Both the position numbers and the translations under genes were made by a program. DNA of 64,000 nt from Phenylobacterium haematophilum (lineage in GTDB: Bacteria > Pseudomonadota > Alphaproteobacteria > Caulobacterales > Caulobacteraceae). How positions within the stretch are numbered: the first letter of the stretch is position 1; each line of letters begins with the position of its first letter. Shown piece by piece: positions 24,140 through 32,517 of the stretch. The DNA lies in the NCBI RefSeq assembly GCF_014196295.1, contig NZ_JACIDK010000002.1:930954-994953 (forward strand), read 5' to 3'. The notes beneath the pieces are model-generated. The model had not been told where the DNA came from, ran no database searches, and saw only the letters and a program-made list of their open reading frames with translations.

Positions 24140-24805
24140 TTAGCGGTTTCGACTGCGCTCCTTGCCGACTGGGCGCTCGCCCTGATCGCGTCCAACCTTG
24201 GTCGGCGCCGGCTGGAACCGGGCGCCGCGTTCGAGCCAATAGGCGATCCGAGCCTTGGCCGCGTCGAGCGCGCGCTTCTGGACTAGCGGGTCGGCGACCC
24301 GGCTGCGAACGACCGTCTCGATCATCGCCAGGCGCAAGCGGCCGTCGGGATCCGCCTGCTGCGCGGGAGCCTTGAACTTTTCCTTGTCCTTGGTCGCCGT
24401 CGCACGGCCCGCCTTGGCTTCCAGCCGGCGTTCGAGAGCCTGGATCTCCCGTGCGCTCGGACGGTAGCCCTTCGCCTCCAGGCCGGCGGTCCGCATCGCC
24501 AGCCACGCCTCGCGCCGAAAGGAGGGATCACCTGAAATGACGACAGTCTCCCAGCCGCGGTGCTGCGCGATCTCCGCCATATGGCGCAGGGCGGCCGGAT
24601 CGGCGCGAGCGGCGATGAGGCGGCCGCCTCGGTCCCTGAACGCGGGCTGTTTGACGAGACGGTCGACGTAGAAGGCGATCCCGCCCCGTTCCGGTTCGGT
24701 CAGGTAGCGGCGACGGAGAGCGTCGGGAACATCGCCTGCGGTTCGAGAGCCGCCCCGACTAACTGGTCGCAGAACGACGTCCGGGGAGGGTTGGTCATCA
24801 GCCAT
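24140..24805 (-). CDS. LPD7-domain protein of the mobilisation module
   Basis: A 221-residue protein. The central AAFRDRGGRLIA-type strand and the LRHMAEIAQHRGWETVVISGDPSFRREAWLAMRTAGLEAKGYRPS segment match the large polyvalent protein-associated domain 7, common in relaxase loci. Lys/Arg-rich helices follow (ALERRLEAKAGRATATKDKEK), ending in a basic tail. The ATG overlaps the TraG stop by 8 bp, so both belong to one transcript. A DNA-processing accessory role is likely, but its activity is unknown. Confidence 0.8.
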   Translation of the reverse strand: MADDQPSPDVVLRPVSRGGSRTAGDVPDALRRRYLTEPERGGIAFYVDRLVKQPAFRDRGGRLIAARADPAALRHMAEIAQHRGWETVVISGDPSFRREAWLAMRTAGLEAKGYRPSAREIQALERRLEAKAGRATATKDKEKFKAPAQQADPDGRLRLAMIETVVRSRVADPLVQKRALDAAKARIAYWLERGARFQPAPTKVGRDQGERPVGKERSRNR

Positions 24806-27455
24806 TTTTCGGGCTCCTGGACCGTTCCACGCGCTCTGCAGGGATGACGCCGGCGTCGATCACCATCTCCACCCAAGCGACAAGTTCTTCTTCACTCGCC
24901 TCGGCCCTGAGGGGGGGCATGCCGATAGTCAGGGGATCGGGCGCGGCGACAGAAGGGACAACTGGGTCGTCCGGCGATCGCTGGGCGGGCTCGACGAGAA
25001 CGCTGTCGCGGGCCGACAACGAGACGACGGTTGGCGGCGGACTGACCCGCCGACGGAAGGCGCTTTCACGGAAGTATCGGAGCTTGTGCCCGCTGATCGG
25101 CGCCATGCCGGCGCGAAACACGAGGAGGCGATCACGCGGCATTTGCAGGAGTTCCTGAGGCAGCATCAGGGGGCGCGGCTGATCCGTCACGGTCATGGAG
25201 CGAGCGCCGGGCGAAAGCCCGACGGGACGGCTGCGGGCCCGCCCCTCGAAGGTGTAGGTCCCCAGCCGTTGCGACAGCTCACGGGCCACCTTGAGCTCCT
25301 TGGGTGCGAAGACGATCTCGGCGCCGCAATTGGCCATGATGTCTTCGGCGAGCTCGGCGCCATAGACGAACCTCAGTTGGGCAGGGCTTTGCAGGACCGG
25401 GAGGAGGCGAAGGCCGTAGCCGGCGACGTACGAAAAGGCGTGAGCGAGGACGCTGGCCTGACCCAGGCGCGCGAATTCGTCGAGCAGGACCAGGACCGGA
25501 ACCTGATGGCGGCCGCTGGAAGGTAGCGATCGGGTGTTGAGGTCGATCAGCTGCTGAAAGAGCAGCCCGTAGAGCGGGGCGACGCGATCGAGGTTGTCGG
25601 GCGAGGTGCAGAGGTAGACGGCCATCTGTCGGTCGCGGATTTGCCTCAGGTCGAAATCGCTGGTTTCGGTGGCCGCCACGACCCGGGGATTGAGCCAGAG
25701 GTTCAACCGCGCGGTGATGGTTTGTTTGATCCCCGCGAAGGTGTTTTCGGACGCCGAGCAGAAATCGGTCAGCGCCGCGGCGGCGCCGATTGATAGGCCG
25801 GGCGTTTCGGCGCGACGCCGCCTCAGGCATTCCGAGAGGCGGTTGCGAAGGTCGGCCGCCGTCATGAGGCGATAGATTTCCCCGAACGTGAAGGGTGTGG
25901 CCGGGGTGGCCGCTATCAGCGCGCCGACGCCGATGAAGCCTGTGCGCGCGGCCTCCGCCCAGAACGGGTCTGTGCGGTCGGGGGAGGGGAAGAGCATCAC
26001 CGCGATACGCTGCAGCTCGTCGAGCACCGCGATCGGATCGTCCCTGTCGATGTGGCCAAGCGGATTGTAGCGGGCGGTCCGGCCTTCCGGATCCAGCGGA
26101 TCGAAGCAGGTGACCTGCTGGCCGTGGGCCGCACGGAATCCTGCCGACGCCGCCCAGTTTTCCCGCTTGATGTCGAGGACGACGAGGCTGCCGGACCAGC
26201 TCAGCAGGTTCGGTATCACGACGCCGACGCCCTTGCCCGACCGTGTCGGGGCGTAGAGCAGCACGTGTTCAGGTCCCCCGAAAACCAGCAGGCGTCCGTT
26301 CTTCTTCCCCACGATCACGCCATAGGTGTTCCTGAAGCCTTCGCGCCGGATATCGGCTTCCGTCGCAAGGCGGGCTGAGCCGTGCAACGGCGGCCGCGGT
26401 CGCTTCAACATGGCGCCTGCCAGGACGAACGCCGCGCCAGCGCCGCTTGCCGCGCCGATCATCAACCAAGCCCGCACCTGCGGGGCGCTCCGGTTGTCCC
26501 AGATCCATAGCCCCGAGGCCCACACGTCGGTCGAGCTGCTGAGGCCGCCCAGGCCCGCGAGGGTGACGAGGCACCCTAGCCAAACGCCGATCAGGCTTGA
26601 TGCGCTCGCCAGCGCGACAAGCTGGAGCGGCCCTACGGCGTCAGAACCGTAGAGGGCCGATGCGCCGTCCACCAGCACCTCGACGCGTTGCACAGCCACC
26701 ACGGGGATGGCGGAAAGGTCGGCGAAGTCGCCCTTCGAGCCTGTGCCGGCCATCCGCCTGCCGTTCACGAGCACCAATGTAGCGTCGGTTCCGAGGCCGC
26801 GGAGGTTCACGCCGGTGGAGGCGAAGCTATTGGTGCCGAGAGGATCTGCGCCGGTCAGCAAGGTGGTCGGTGAGCCGCCACCGCCGCCGAAATTCTGCGG
26901 AAGGCTGGTGACCGTTTCGTCGAGGGTGGCGAATCCGCGCTTGGCGATGGCCTCGCTGTCGAGCACCACGACTTGCGAGGGGCCATCTTTGACGCCACGC
27001 AGGTGGCTACCAGTAACGACGACCTCGGCGATTTCCTCGGAAGCGCGGTGCGCGGGGATGATGGCCTCCGCTGACTGGACCGCCCCTTGTGGCTCGACCG
27101 ACGACAGTGGCGTCAGCCGGCCGGCGGGGTAGGGAGCCGCCTTTGCGCGCAAGACGATGGAGCCGCGCGTGGTTCGATCGATCACGAGGTCGCTTCCGGC
27201 GATCAGGCGCTTGAGGGCCTCATCGGCCGTCAGCCGCCCCTTTACCGCTGGCGCATTTCGGCCGCTGACCAGCGACGCCGAATAGAGAAGCTGGCGTCCG
27301 CTCTGGTGCGAATAGCTGACCAGGGCTTGGTCGAGCGGTCCGGCGCCGATATCGAAGGTAATTTGGGCCGGCGCGGCGAGCGCAGCCGCGGGGGCTGCAC
27401 TGGCGCACAACGCGAGCAGAAACGCCTGGGGGGCGTACGACTTACTGAACGACAT
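24798..27455 (-). CDS. TonB-receptor N-terminus fused in frame to TraG/VirD4 coupling protein
   Basis: An 885-residue chimera. Residues 1-28 are a signal peptide, about 31-103 an STN (secretin/TonB N-terminal) domain, and about 140-275 the plug of a TonB-dependent receptor (EEIAEVVVTG, LRGLGTDATLVLVNGRRM, VLVDGASALYGSDAVG). At residue 275 (base about 26630), where a receptor would continue into GVVNI and its barrel, it switches to PLQLVALASASSLIGVWLG. That segment is the membrane region of a conjugation coupling ATPase. Walker A is YAPTRSGKG (401-409) and Walker B is VLVLLDEFARLG (654-665). FecR lies upstream and the LPD7 gene downstream. The hybrid is unlikely to work as a receptor; coupling-protein activity is uncertain. 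Confidence 0.85.
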   Translation of the reverse strand: MSFSKSYAPQAFLLALCASAAPAAALAAPAQITFDIGAGPLDQALVSYSHQSGRQLLYSASLVSGRNAPAVKGRLTADEALKRLIAGSDLVIDRTTRGSIVLRAKAAPYPAGRLTPLSSVEPQGAVQSAEAIIPAHRASEEIAEVVVTGSHLRGVKDGPSQVVVLDSEAIAKRGFATLDETVTSLPQNFGGGGGSPTTLLTGADPLGTNSFASTGVNLRGLGTDATLVLVNGRRMAGTGSKGDFADLSAIPVVAVQRVEVLVDGASALYGSDAVGPLQLVALASASSLIGVWLGCLVTLAGLGGLSSSTDVWASGLWIWDNRSAPQVRAWLMIGAASGAGAAFVLAGAMLKRPRPPLHGSARLATEADIRREGFRNTYGVIVGKKNGRLLVFGGPEHVLLYAPTRSGKGVGVVIPNLLSWSGSLVVLDIKRENWAASAGFRAAHGQQVTCFDPLDPEGRTARYNPLGHIDRDDPIAVLDELQRIAVMLFPSPDRTDPFWAEAARTGFIGVGALIAATPATPFTFGEIYRLMTAADLRNRLSECLRRRRAETPGLSIGAAAALTDFCSASENTFAGIKQTITARLNLWLNPRVVAATETSDFDLRQIRDRQMAVYLCTSPDNLDRVAPLYGLLFQQLIDLNTRSLPSSGRHQVPVLVLLDEFARLGQASVLAHAFSYVAGYGLRLLPVLQSPAQLRFVYGAELAEDIMANCGAEIVFAPKELKVARELSQRLGTYTFEGRARSRPVGLSPGARSMTVTDQPRPLMLPQELLQMPRDRLLVFRAGMAPISGHKLRYFRESAFRRRVSPPPTVVSLSARDSVLVEPAQRSPDDPVVPSVAAPDPLTIGMPPLRAEASEEELVAWVEMVIDAGVIPAERVERSRSPKNG

Positions 27456-27581
27456 TCATTCCCTCACCACTTGTGCAGCGCGTTGTCAGACGGCGAGCCG
27501 GCCTGATCGCGATGCGTTGTGAGGGATAGACACGCGGGCCCCAGGCAAACCCTGACGACCACCGCAAAGAAAACTATGGCT

Positions 27582-28541
27582 TCACTCCATTCGGGCGCGA
27601 AGCAGCAGATCACCGTCCTGCTCGGTGCTGAGGTCCAGCGCATAGAGGTGCGCGACGGCCTCGGCCAGGGCGTCGATATCTCCCGTGTGGAAGACGCCGT
27701 TCACATGGGCAGCGGCGATGTCGTTCGACGCGGCGAGCCGGATCTTGCGACGGCTGTAGCGGTTGGCTTCCTCGACGGCCGCCGAGAGCGGCAGGTCCCG
27801 AAAGACAAGGCGGCCGCTCGTCCAGCTAGTGACGGCGCTGGTGTCGGCCAGCACGCGCGGCCCGTCCTGGCCGGTGGTGATCTGCTCTCCTGGCCTCAAC
27901 GTCCAGGCTCGGGACGAGCTGTCGTTCACGCGAACCTTGCCCTCGAGCAAGGTCACCCGGACCTTGTCCGCGTCGCGTCGAACGTCGAACTGTGTGCCGA
28001 GGGCTCGAACTTCGACCTTGTCGACCGACACGACGAACGGACGCTTCGCATCGCGAGCAACCGCGAACATCGCTTGGCCGCGAGCGAGCTCGACCCGCCG
28101 TTCGTCGCCTCTCATCCTCACGATCGCTCTGCTGTTGGTGTCGAGCGTCAAGGTCGAACCGTCGGCAAGGCGGACGGCGCGCTGCTCTCCGATCTCGGTT
28201 TGATAGACTGGGGCGTGCAGCAACCATCCGGCGGTCAGGGCGCCTGAGAGCGCGAGGACGGTCGCCGCGGCGAGCGCGAAGAGGCGGCGTGATGGTTCAG
28301 GCCGCCGAGTCGTCGTCCGATTGAGCGCCTCGTTAGCGGCGGCCCGGATGTCCGGATCTGAGTGCAGGGCGTCGCCACTGCGCCACAACGCCTCGACCTC
28401 AATGTAGGCCGCTTCGTTTGCGGGGTCGCTGCGCCATGCGAAGAAGGCGTCGAGGGTTTCGGCGCTGACGGAATGGGTGCGCAGCCTGGAGAACCAGGTC
28501 GCGGCGTCTTCCAGCACCTGTTCGTGTGAGTTGGCGGCCAT
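27582..28541 (-). CDS. FecR-type anti-sigma/signal transducer
   Basis: A 319-residue FecR protein. The cytoplasmic N-terminal anti-sigma part (DUF4880) ends with WRSDPANEAAYIEVEALW. A single membrane helix at about 108-128 follows (LFALAAATVLALSGALTAGWLL). The periplasmic FecR domain has YQTEIGEQRAVRLADGSTLTLDTNS and VRALGTQFDVR, and a DUF4974 STN-like domain ends the protein. It would relay the state of a TonB receptor to the sigma factor, but the receptor gene directly downstream has lost its barrel. ATG 28541 follows the sigma gene stop by 5 bp. Confidence 0.93.
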   Translation of the reverse strand: MAANSHEQVLEDAATWFSRLRTHSVSAETLDAFFAWRSDPANEAAYIEVEALWRSGDALHSDPDIRAAANEALNRTTTRRPEPSRRLFALAAATVLALSGALTAGWLLHAPVYQTEIGEQRAVRLADGSTLTLDTNSRAIVRMRGDERRVELARGQAMFAVARDAKRPFVVSVDKVEVRALGTQFDVRRDADKVRVTLLEGKVRVNDSSSRAWTLRPGEQITTGQDGPRVLADTSAVTSWTSGRLVFRDLPLSAAVEEANRYSRRKIRLAASNDIAAAHVNGVFHTGDIDALAEAVAHLYALDLSTEQDGDLLLRARME

Positions 28542-28546
28542 GACGA

Positions 28547-29077
28547 TTAGTCCGCGAGCTGTTGGGCGCAGAGAACCAGCGCCTTGGCGAGGCGCCACTC
28601 GACAGTCTTGATCGAGAGACCCAGGCGCTCGGCGATCTCGGCGTTGGTCATTCCGGTGAAGCGGCTGAGGATCATCACATCCCTGAAGATGACGGGGAGG
28701 GATAGAACGGCCTGCTTGAAGACAAGGGATTCAAGCTGACTGGGCGCATCGACGCCATCCACCGTCTCCCGTTCGAGCGTCTCGGCCAGCCGCCTGCGGG
28801 TCGCCTCGGCGCGGATCTGATTGCGGGCGAGATTGGTGGCCACCCGCAACAGCAACGCCTGAGGATGGCGTACTTCCTGGGCGGCATGAAAGGGGGCCAC
28901 GCGAATATATGTCTCTTGGACAACGTCTTCGCCATCGATGCCGTAGCGTCGGCGAAGCATCGCCTTCAGCCAGCCTGAATAGCGTCGATAGAGGACCGAC
29001 AGGCTCTCGACGTTGCGTTGGTCGGTGTCCACGCCGTTTGGCGTCAGGACTTCGCCCGAGGTGGGTTGGTGGGCCAT
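28547..29077 (-). CDS. FecI-like ECF sigma factor
   Basis: A 176-residue ECF sigma factor. Region 2 contains LSVLYRRYSGWLKAMLRRRYGIDGEDVVQETYIRV. Region 4 is LSLPVIFRDVMILSRFTGMTNAEIAERLGLSIKTVEWRLAKAL. Gene order sigma-FecR-TonB receptor is the standard Fec-type cell-surface signalling arrangement. ATG 29077 was chosen at the beginning of the hydrophilic leader; the frame extends further upstream into a repeated intergenic sequence. With a truncated receptor the system is probably deregulated or silent. Confidence 0.9.
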   Translation of the reverse strand: MAHQPTSGEVLTPNGVDTDQRNVESLSVLYRRYSGWLKAMLRRRYGIDGEDVVQETYIRVAPFHAAQEVRHPQALLLRVATNLARNQIRAEATRRRLAETLERETVDGVDAPSQLESLVFKQAVLSLPVIFRDVMILSRFTGMTNAEIAERLGLSIKTVEWRLAKALVLCAQQLAD

Positions 29078-29115
29078 GGCCTCGCCTTGATGCTGCGAGG
29101 CGCACGCCCGGATGT

Positions 29116-29198
29116 CCGGGTGTTGAGAACATGCTTGACCATGCGCCGACGCCTTTAGCCGCCGCTGGCGACCTGGACATGCGCGTCGGCCACGCCGG
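29116..29198. repeat. Intergenic repeat, copy 1
   Basis: Starting with CCGGGTGTTGAGAACATGCTTGA-like sequence, this stretch recurs at 36618-36697, with indels of one and several bases that rule out a shared reading frame. Just upstream, CCCGGATGTCCGGG forms a small hairpin. It lies 39 bp before the sigma factor start. The rest of the 29078-29390 gap shows nothing recognisable. Confidence 0.65.
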
Positions 29199-29390
29199 AC
29201 AGAGGGCGTCGTGGACTTCTCAAGCGAGGTTCTCACGCCTCGGCGCCGCGGCCGCGGCGCAACCCTGAGTCTAAGTCGCGAGGTTCACCGAACGCAAGAA
29301 TCTAAAACGTCCGAGGCGCCCCGTCCTGCTGCGACGCATTCGGTGCGGAGCCGCATTCTAAGGCTCAGCTTCGCGGGGCGCGAGGGGGGC

Positions 29391-29696
29391 CTAATTCCTG
29401 AGGCGGTTGCGCAGTCTTCGGAGCTCGCGCTCGTCAAGGTCGTCCGGATAGGCGAGGCGGGTGCTCCACTGATGGTCGCAGCACTTCGGACAGGCGTGCT
29501 TCACCTGGCTCGCGACGCGGGCGACAGGCGTCGTGAAGCCACCGTCGCCGCGCGCGTATAGCCGATCGATGACCCGCGCCACGTCATAGCCTTTGGACCA
29601 GCCGCACCGACCGCAGGCCAGCATCAGCCGGCAGCCGGGATACTTCTGCGCCTCCTCCAGCCGGGCGTCGCGAGCATGGGCGATCGGCAAAAGCAT
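29391..29696 (-). CDS. Small zinc-ribbon protein
   Basis: A 101-residue protein with two CxxC knuckles, LACGRCGWSKGYD (Cys28, Cys31) and HACPKCCDHQW (Cys69, Cys72). This is the layout of a zinc ribbon. It is basic at the C-terminus (RELRRLRNRLRN), which suggests nucleic-acid contact. The ATG shares bases with the stop of the upstream gene (overlap at 29696), so the two are cotranslated. I do not know a specific function. Confidence 0.7.
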   Translation of the reverse strand: MLLPIAHARDARLEEAQKYPGCRLMLACGRCGWSKGYDVARVIDRLYARGDGGFTTPVARVASQVKHACPKCCDHQWSTRLAYPDDLDERELRRLRNRLRN

Positions 29697-29908
29697 CAGC
29701 CGTGCGGCTTTCCAGAATAGAAGGCCGTGTCTCGCGTGAAATGGTAGGCGGCGGTTTCAAGCGCCTTCTGTGCCGCGGCCAGGATGAGGTAGTCGGTCCC
29801 GAACGGTCGGCACTTAGTCTGCAGGGCGATCAATGCGCGATGATATGGGCGCAAGGTCTCGAAGGCGGCCTTCGGATCGGTGACGCCGAGATATCGGATC
29901 TTGGTCAA
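29696..29908 (-). CDS. Small hypothetical protein, 70 residues
   Basis: A short soluble protein, largely helical (AFETLRPYHRALIALQTKC, LILAAAQKALETAAYHFT). It has no motif I recognise. It lies between two zinc-ribbon genes and overlaps the downstream one, which supports it being expressed. ATG 29908 is preceded by an AGGAGC site. Confidence 0.6.
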   Translation of the reverse strand: MTKIRYLGVTDPKAAFETLRPYHRALIALQTKCRPFGTDYLILAAAQKALETAAYHFTRDTAFYSGKPHG

Positions 29909-29917
29909 AATGGGCTC

Positions 29918-30211
29918 CTAGCGAAAAATGAAGAGGGCAGGGCTTGAGGCGGCCTTCGCCGGTCCTGCCCGGATTTCTAGCCGTGCGGCTCTGGAGCCGC
30001 AGATGCACCGAACGCGGGATGCGAGGGCTGTCAGCGGGAGCTGCTCCAGGTGCTGGTGCAGCCAAGGGCTCGGGTCGCAAACGGCGCTACGCCGGCACGG
30101 CGGCGACAAGCACAAAGCGACGATGTGTCGATCTCGCGCCAGCGCATCGCCGAGAGCCTGGCTGGCCGCCAGCTTCGTGCGTTCTTCTTGAAGAGTTGAT
30201 CCGTCTGCCAT
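29918..30211 (-). CDS. Small Cys-rich protein with zinc-ribbon-like motifs
   Basis: A 97-residue protein. CLSPPCRRSAVCDPSPWL and VRCICGSRAARLEI provide pairs of Cys spaced as in a zinc ribbon; the CGSR tail is frequent in small alphaproteobacterial proteins of this type. ATG 30211 starts the conserved helical part. It ends 9 bp before the next gene of the cluster, so the three small genes probably form one operon. The function is unknown. Confidence 0.6.
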   Translation of the reverse strand: MADGSTLQEERTKLAASQALGDALARDRHIVALCLSPPCRRSAVCDPSPWLHQHLEQLPLTALASRVRCICGSRAARLEIRAGPAKAASSPALFIFR

Positions 30212-30382
30212 GTCTGCGCTCCCGCGCGAACAAAAGCAGAACATTTGGCGCTTGGCGACTCCGTTCCGGCTGTGGCGGCGGCGCCCCACTCCCGCTCAGC
30301 GCGAGAACATCTGGCTGCAATCCCGTAGCCAGGCGGCGCGCAGCCGGGCTAAATCCGTGGCTTCACAACGGAAGGGGCCGCC

Positions 30383-30895
30383 ATGTCGCAAGGCGTCGTC
30401 AAATTCTTCAATGCCGCGAAGGGCTTTGGTTTCATCAGTCCGTCTGACGGGACGCCTGATATTTTCGTGCATATCTCCGCCCTGCACGACAGCGGCATCG
30501 AAGGCTTGAACGAAGGCGACGAAGTGAGCTTCGAGGTCGAGCGTGATCGGCGCTCTGGCAAGTCATCGGCCGTGGCGCTCTCAGTTCTGGCCTATGCGCC
30601 GGCGGGAGGTGGTCGTGGCCGCGGCGGCGGTTCCGGCCGCTCTGCGTCGCCGCCGCCGCGGGGGGTGAGCCGCGAGACCCTCGGTTCGGGCGCTGGTGTC
30701 GTGAAGTGGTTCAACCCGGCGAAGGGCTTTGGCTTCATTCAGCCGAACGACGGCGGCACCGACATCTTTGTGCACATCTCCGCCGTCGAGCGTGCAGGCC
30801 TGCGTGGCCTTGATGATGGTCAGCAGGTCAGCTTCGACCTGGAGCAGGACCGGCGTAGCGGTAAGCTGGCGGCGACGAACCTGAGGGTGGAGTAG
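30383..30895 (+). CDS. Double cold-shock-domain protein
   Basis: A 170-residue protein with two cold-shock domains joined by a Gly/Arg/Ser-rich linker (residues about 73-102). Domain 1 has [19 protein letters not shown] and DIFVHIS; domain 2 has [19 protein letters not shown] and DIFVHIS, the RNP1 and RNP2 signatures. Such proteins bind single-stranded RNA or DNA and melt secondary structure. ATG 30383 follows GGAAGGGG. It lies in accessory DNA rather than in a known stress operon. Confidence 0.93.
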   Translation: MSQGVVKFFNAAKGFGFISPSDGTPDIFVHISALHDSGIEGLNEGDEVSFEVERDRRSGKSSAVALSVLAYAPAGGGRGRGGGSGRSASPPPRGVSRETLGSGAGVVKWFNPAKGFGFIQPNDGGTDIFVHISAVERAGLRGLDDGQQVSFDLEQDRRSGKLAATNLRVE

Positions 30896-30952
30896 GGCGC
30901 TGCCTCAGCAAGGCATCACGGTGGCGGCCCCTTGCAAGGCAGGGCCCTCACC

Positions 30953-32089
30953 ATGAGCACTCCAGTGGCCCCACCTCGGCCGTCCCTCCGCATTATCCAT
31001 CTCTCGGGGGGGCTTCGCGCGTTCGACATTGGCGATGCCGACGTTCGGGTTGGGCCCGACTACGGCTTGCATCTCCTGCAGTTCCCGACACAGCCCTATG
31101 CGCGGACCTACGCTGTCCTACAGGACATTGGGCTTGAGATACTCGGGGTGGACTTCATCAGTCATAGAAGTGCGCTGGTCGCTGGCGAACCTCCAGACTT
31201 CCAGGTCTTTTGGCCCCAGGCCGGTTTCGCGGAAATGGCGTGCGAGCGAGCGTGGTCGCAGGTGCGCCACGTGCCAGAGCAACGAGGGCCGGAGATCGTC
31301 GACATAGCGGGGCGATTTGCGACCTATCTTCGCCTGCTCAACCTACGGGTCCGCGAACTCAGCGATGCCTATCGAAATTGCCTCCGGTCGAAGCTCATTG
31401 ACTTGGATGGTTCATACAAACGACCGCAAGACCGAACGCTCTTCGCGAATGGCTACCTCGTCCACATGGAGGCGGCGATCCATGCATTTCTCGCCGATGC
31501 CGCAGGGCTGCGCGATCTGATCGCGGAAGCCATTTGGCGTCTCGTGCTAAAGGAGGCCTCGCAAGACGTCACGACACTGGCTTCATTGCTCCGTCGAACC
31601 CGTTCGCGCTCAAATGCGGCTCCGCTGCTGACTGAAATCCATGCCGCGGGCGCCGACGGCGGCTGGCTCAGGGCCCTGACGGACCTTCGCAACGCCATTA
31701 CCCATGTCGCGCCGCTCGCAAATTCGCACGAGCTACACTCGACGCAAGTACGGTTGCGGCCGCTACGAGGCGGCTCGGCGCCAATCGTCCACTATCCTCT
31801 GACAACAGCCGAGGGCGGACTGAGGCCACGCCCGTCGCCGGTTGATTTTGAGCAAGAAGCGATCCTCAAGGAGCGGCTCGAGGAGTATCGCGGCTTCGTC
31901 GACACAAGCGGCGACGCCTTGACCTATGCGCACGGTACTCTCCACGCCCTAGTCGCGCTCGCAAACAAAGTGCGCGAGACGGCCGGTCTCAAGCATCAAA
32001 TGCTTACGATCACCGATGCGGACATCATTGGTCCGGTCCGTTTCTATGGCCGAGGTCACGATAGCTCGCCGGGCGATCCTCCAGAATAG
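30953..32089 (+). CDS. Uncharacterised protein with HEPN-like motif
   Basis: I know no named family for this 378-residue protein. The N-terminal 120 residues look beta-rich, and the middle is a long helical bundle (about 118-260). The bundle contains DLRNAITHVAP, where Arg246 and His251 form the R-N-x3-H arrangement used as the active site of many HEPN ribonucleases. The C-terminal third is helical. The downstream side is interrupted by an IS3-family element, and nucleotidyltransferase-HEPN and DUF2971 genes lie nearby, consistent with a defence or toxin role. That role is inferred from one motif. Confidence 0.5.
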   Translation: MSTPVAPPRPSLRIIHLSGGLRAFDIGDADVRVGPDYGLHLLQFPTQPYARTYAVLQDIGLEILGVDFISHRSALVAGEPPDFQVFWPQAGFAEMACERAWSQVRHVPEQRGPEIVDIAGRFATYLRLLNLRVRELSDAYRNCLRSKLIDLDGSYKRPQDRTLFANGYLVHMEAAIHAFLADAAGLRDLIAEAIWRLVLKEASQDVTTLASLLRRTRSRSNAAPLLTEIHAAGADGGWLRALTDLRNAITHVAPLANSHELHSTQVRLRPLRGGSAPIVHYPLTTAEGGLRPRPSPVDFEQEAILKERLEEYRGFVDTSGDALTYAHGTLHALVALANKVRETAGLKHQMLTITDADIIGPVRFYGRGHDSSPGDPPE

Positions 32090-32250
32090 GGTCGCGGACG
32101 TCCGCACGCATCTGCGCAACCCCTCGTGGCAGTAATCCCTTGCTACGCAAGGCAGTCCTTCAAATTTGCGCTGCGAACTTCCGGGTGGTTGACCTGCCCC
32201 TGAGTTTTTCCTCCACGCGGAGCTAGAGTCCGGCCCTTGAGAGGACGGAC

Positions 32251-32517
32251 ATGAAGCGAGCGAGATTCACGGAAGAGCAGATCATCGGGATCCTTCGGGA
32301 GAACGAGGCCGGAGCGAAGGCGGGGGAGCTGGCCCGCAAGCACGGCGTGTCGGAAGGCACGATCTACGCCTGGAAGGCCAAGTTCGGCGGGATGAGCGTG
32401 TCGGAGGCCCAGCGGTTGAAGGCGCTGGAAGACGAGAACCGGCGGCTCAAGTCGCTGCTGGCCGACGCCATGTTGGACAAGGCCGCGCTGAACGAGCTTC
32501 TCTCAAAAAAATGGTAG
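32251..32517 (+). CDS. IS3-family OrfA
   Basis: An 88-residue helix-turn-helix protein. FTEEQIIGILRENEAG and ELARKHGVSEGTIYAWKAKFGG form the DNA-binding region, and LKALEDENRRLKSLLADAML is the leucine zipper typical of IS3 OrfA. The gene ends at a run of seven A (32506-32512) where a -1 frameshift would join it to OrfB. Confidence 0.95.
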   Translation: MKRARFTEEQIIGILRENEAGAKAGELARKHGVSEGTIYAWKAKFGGMSVSEAQRLKALEDENRRLKSLLADAMLDKAALNELLSKKW

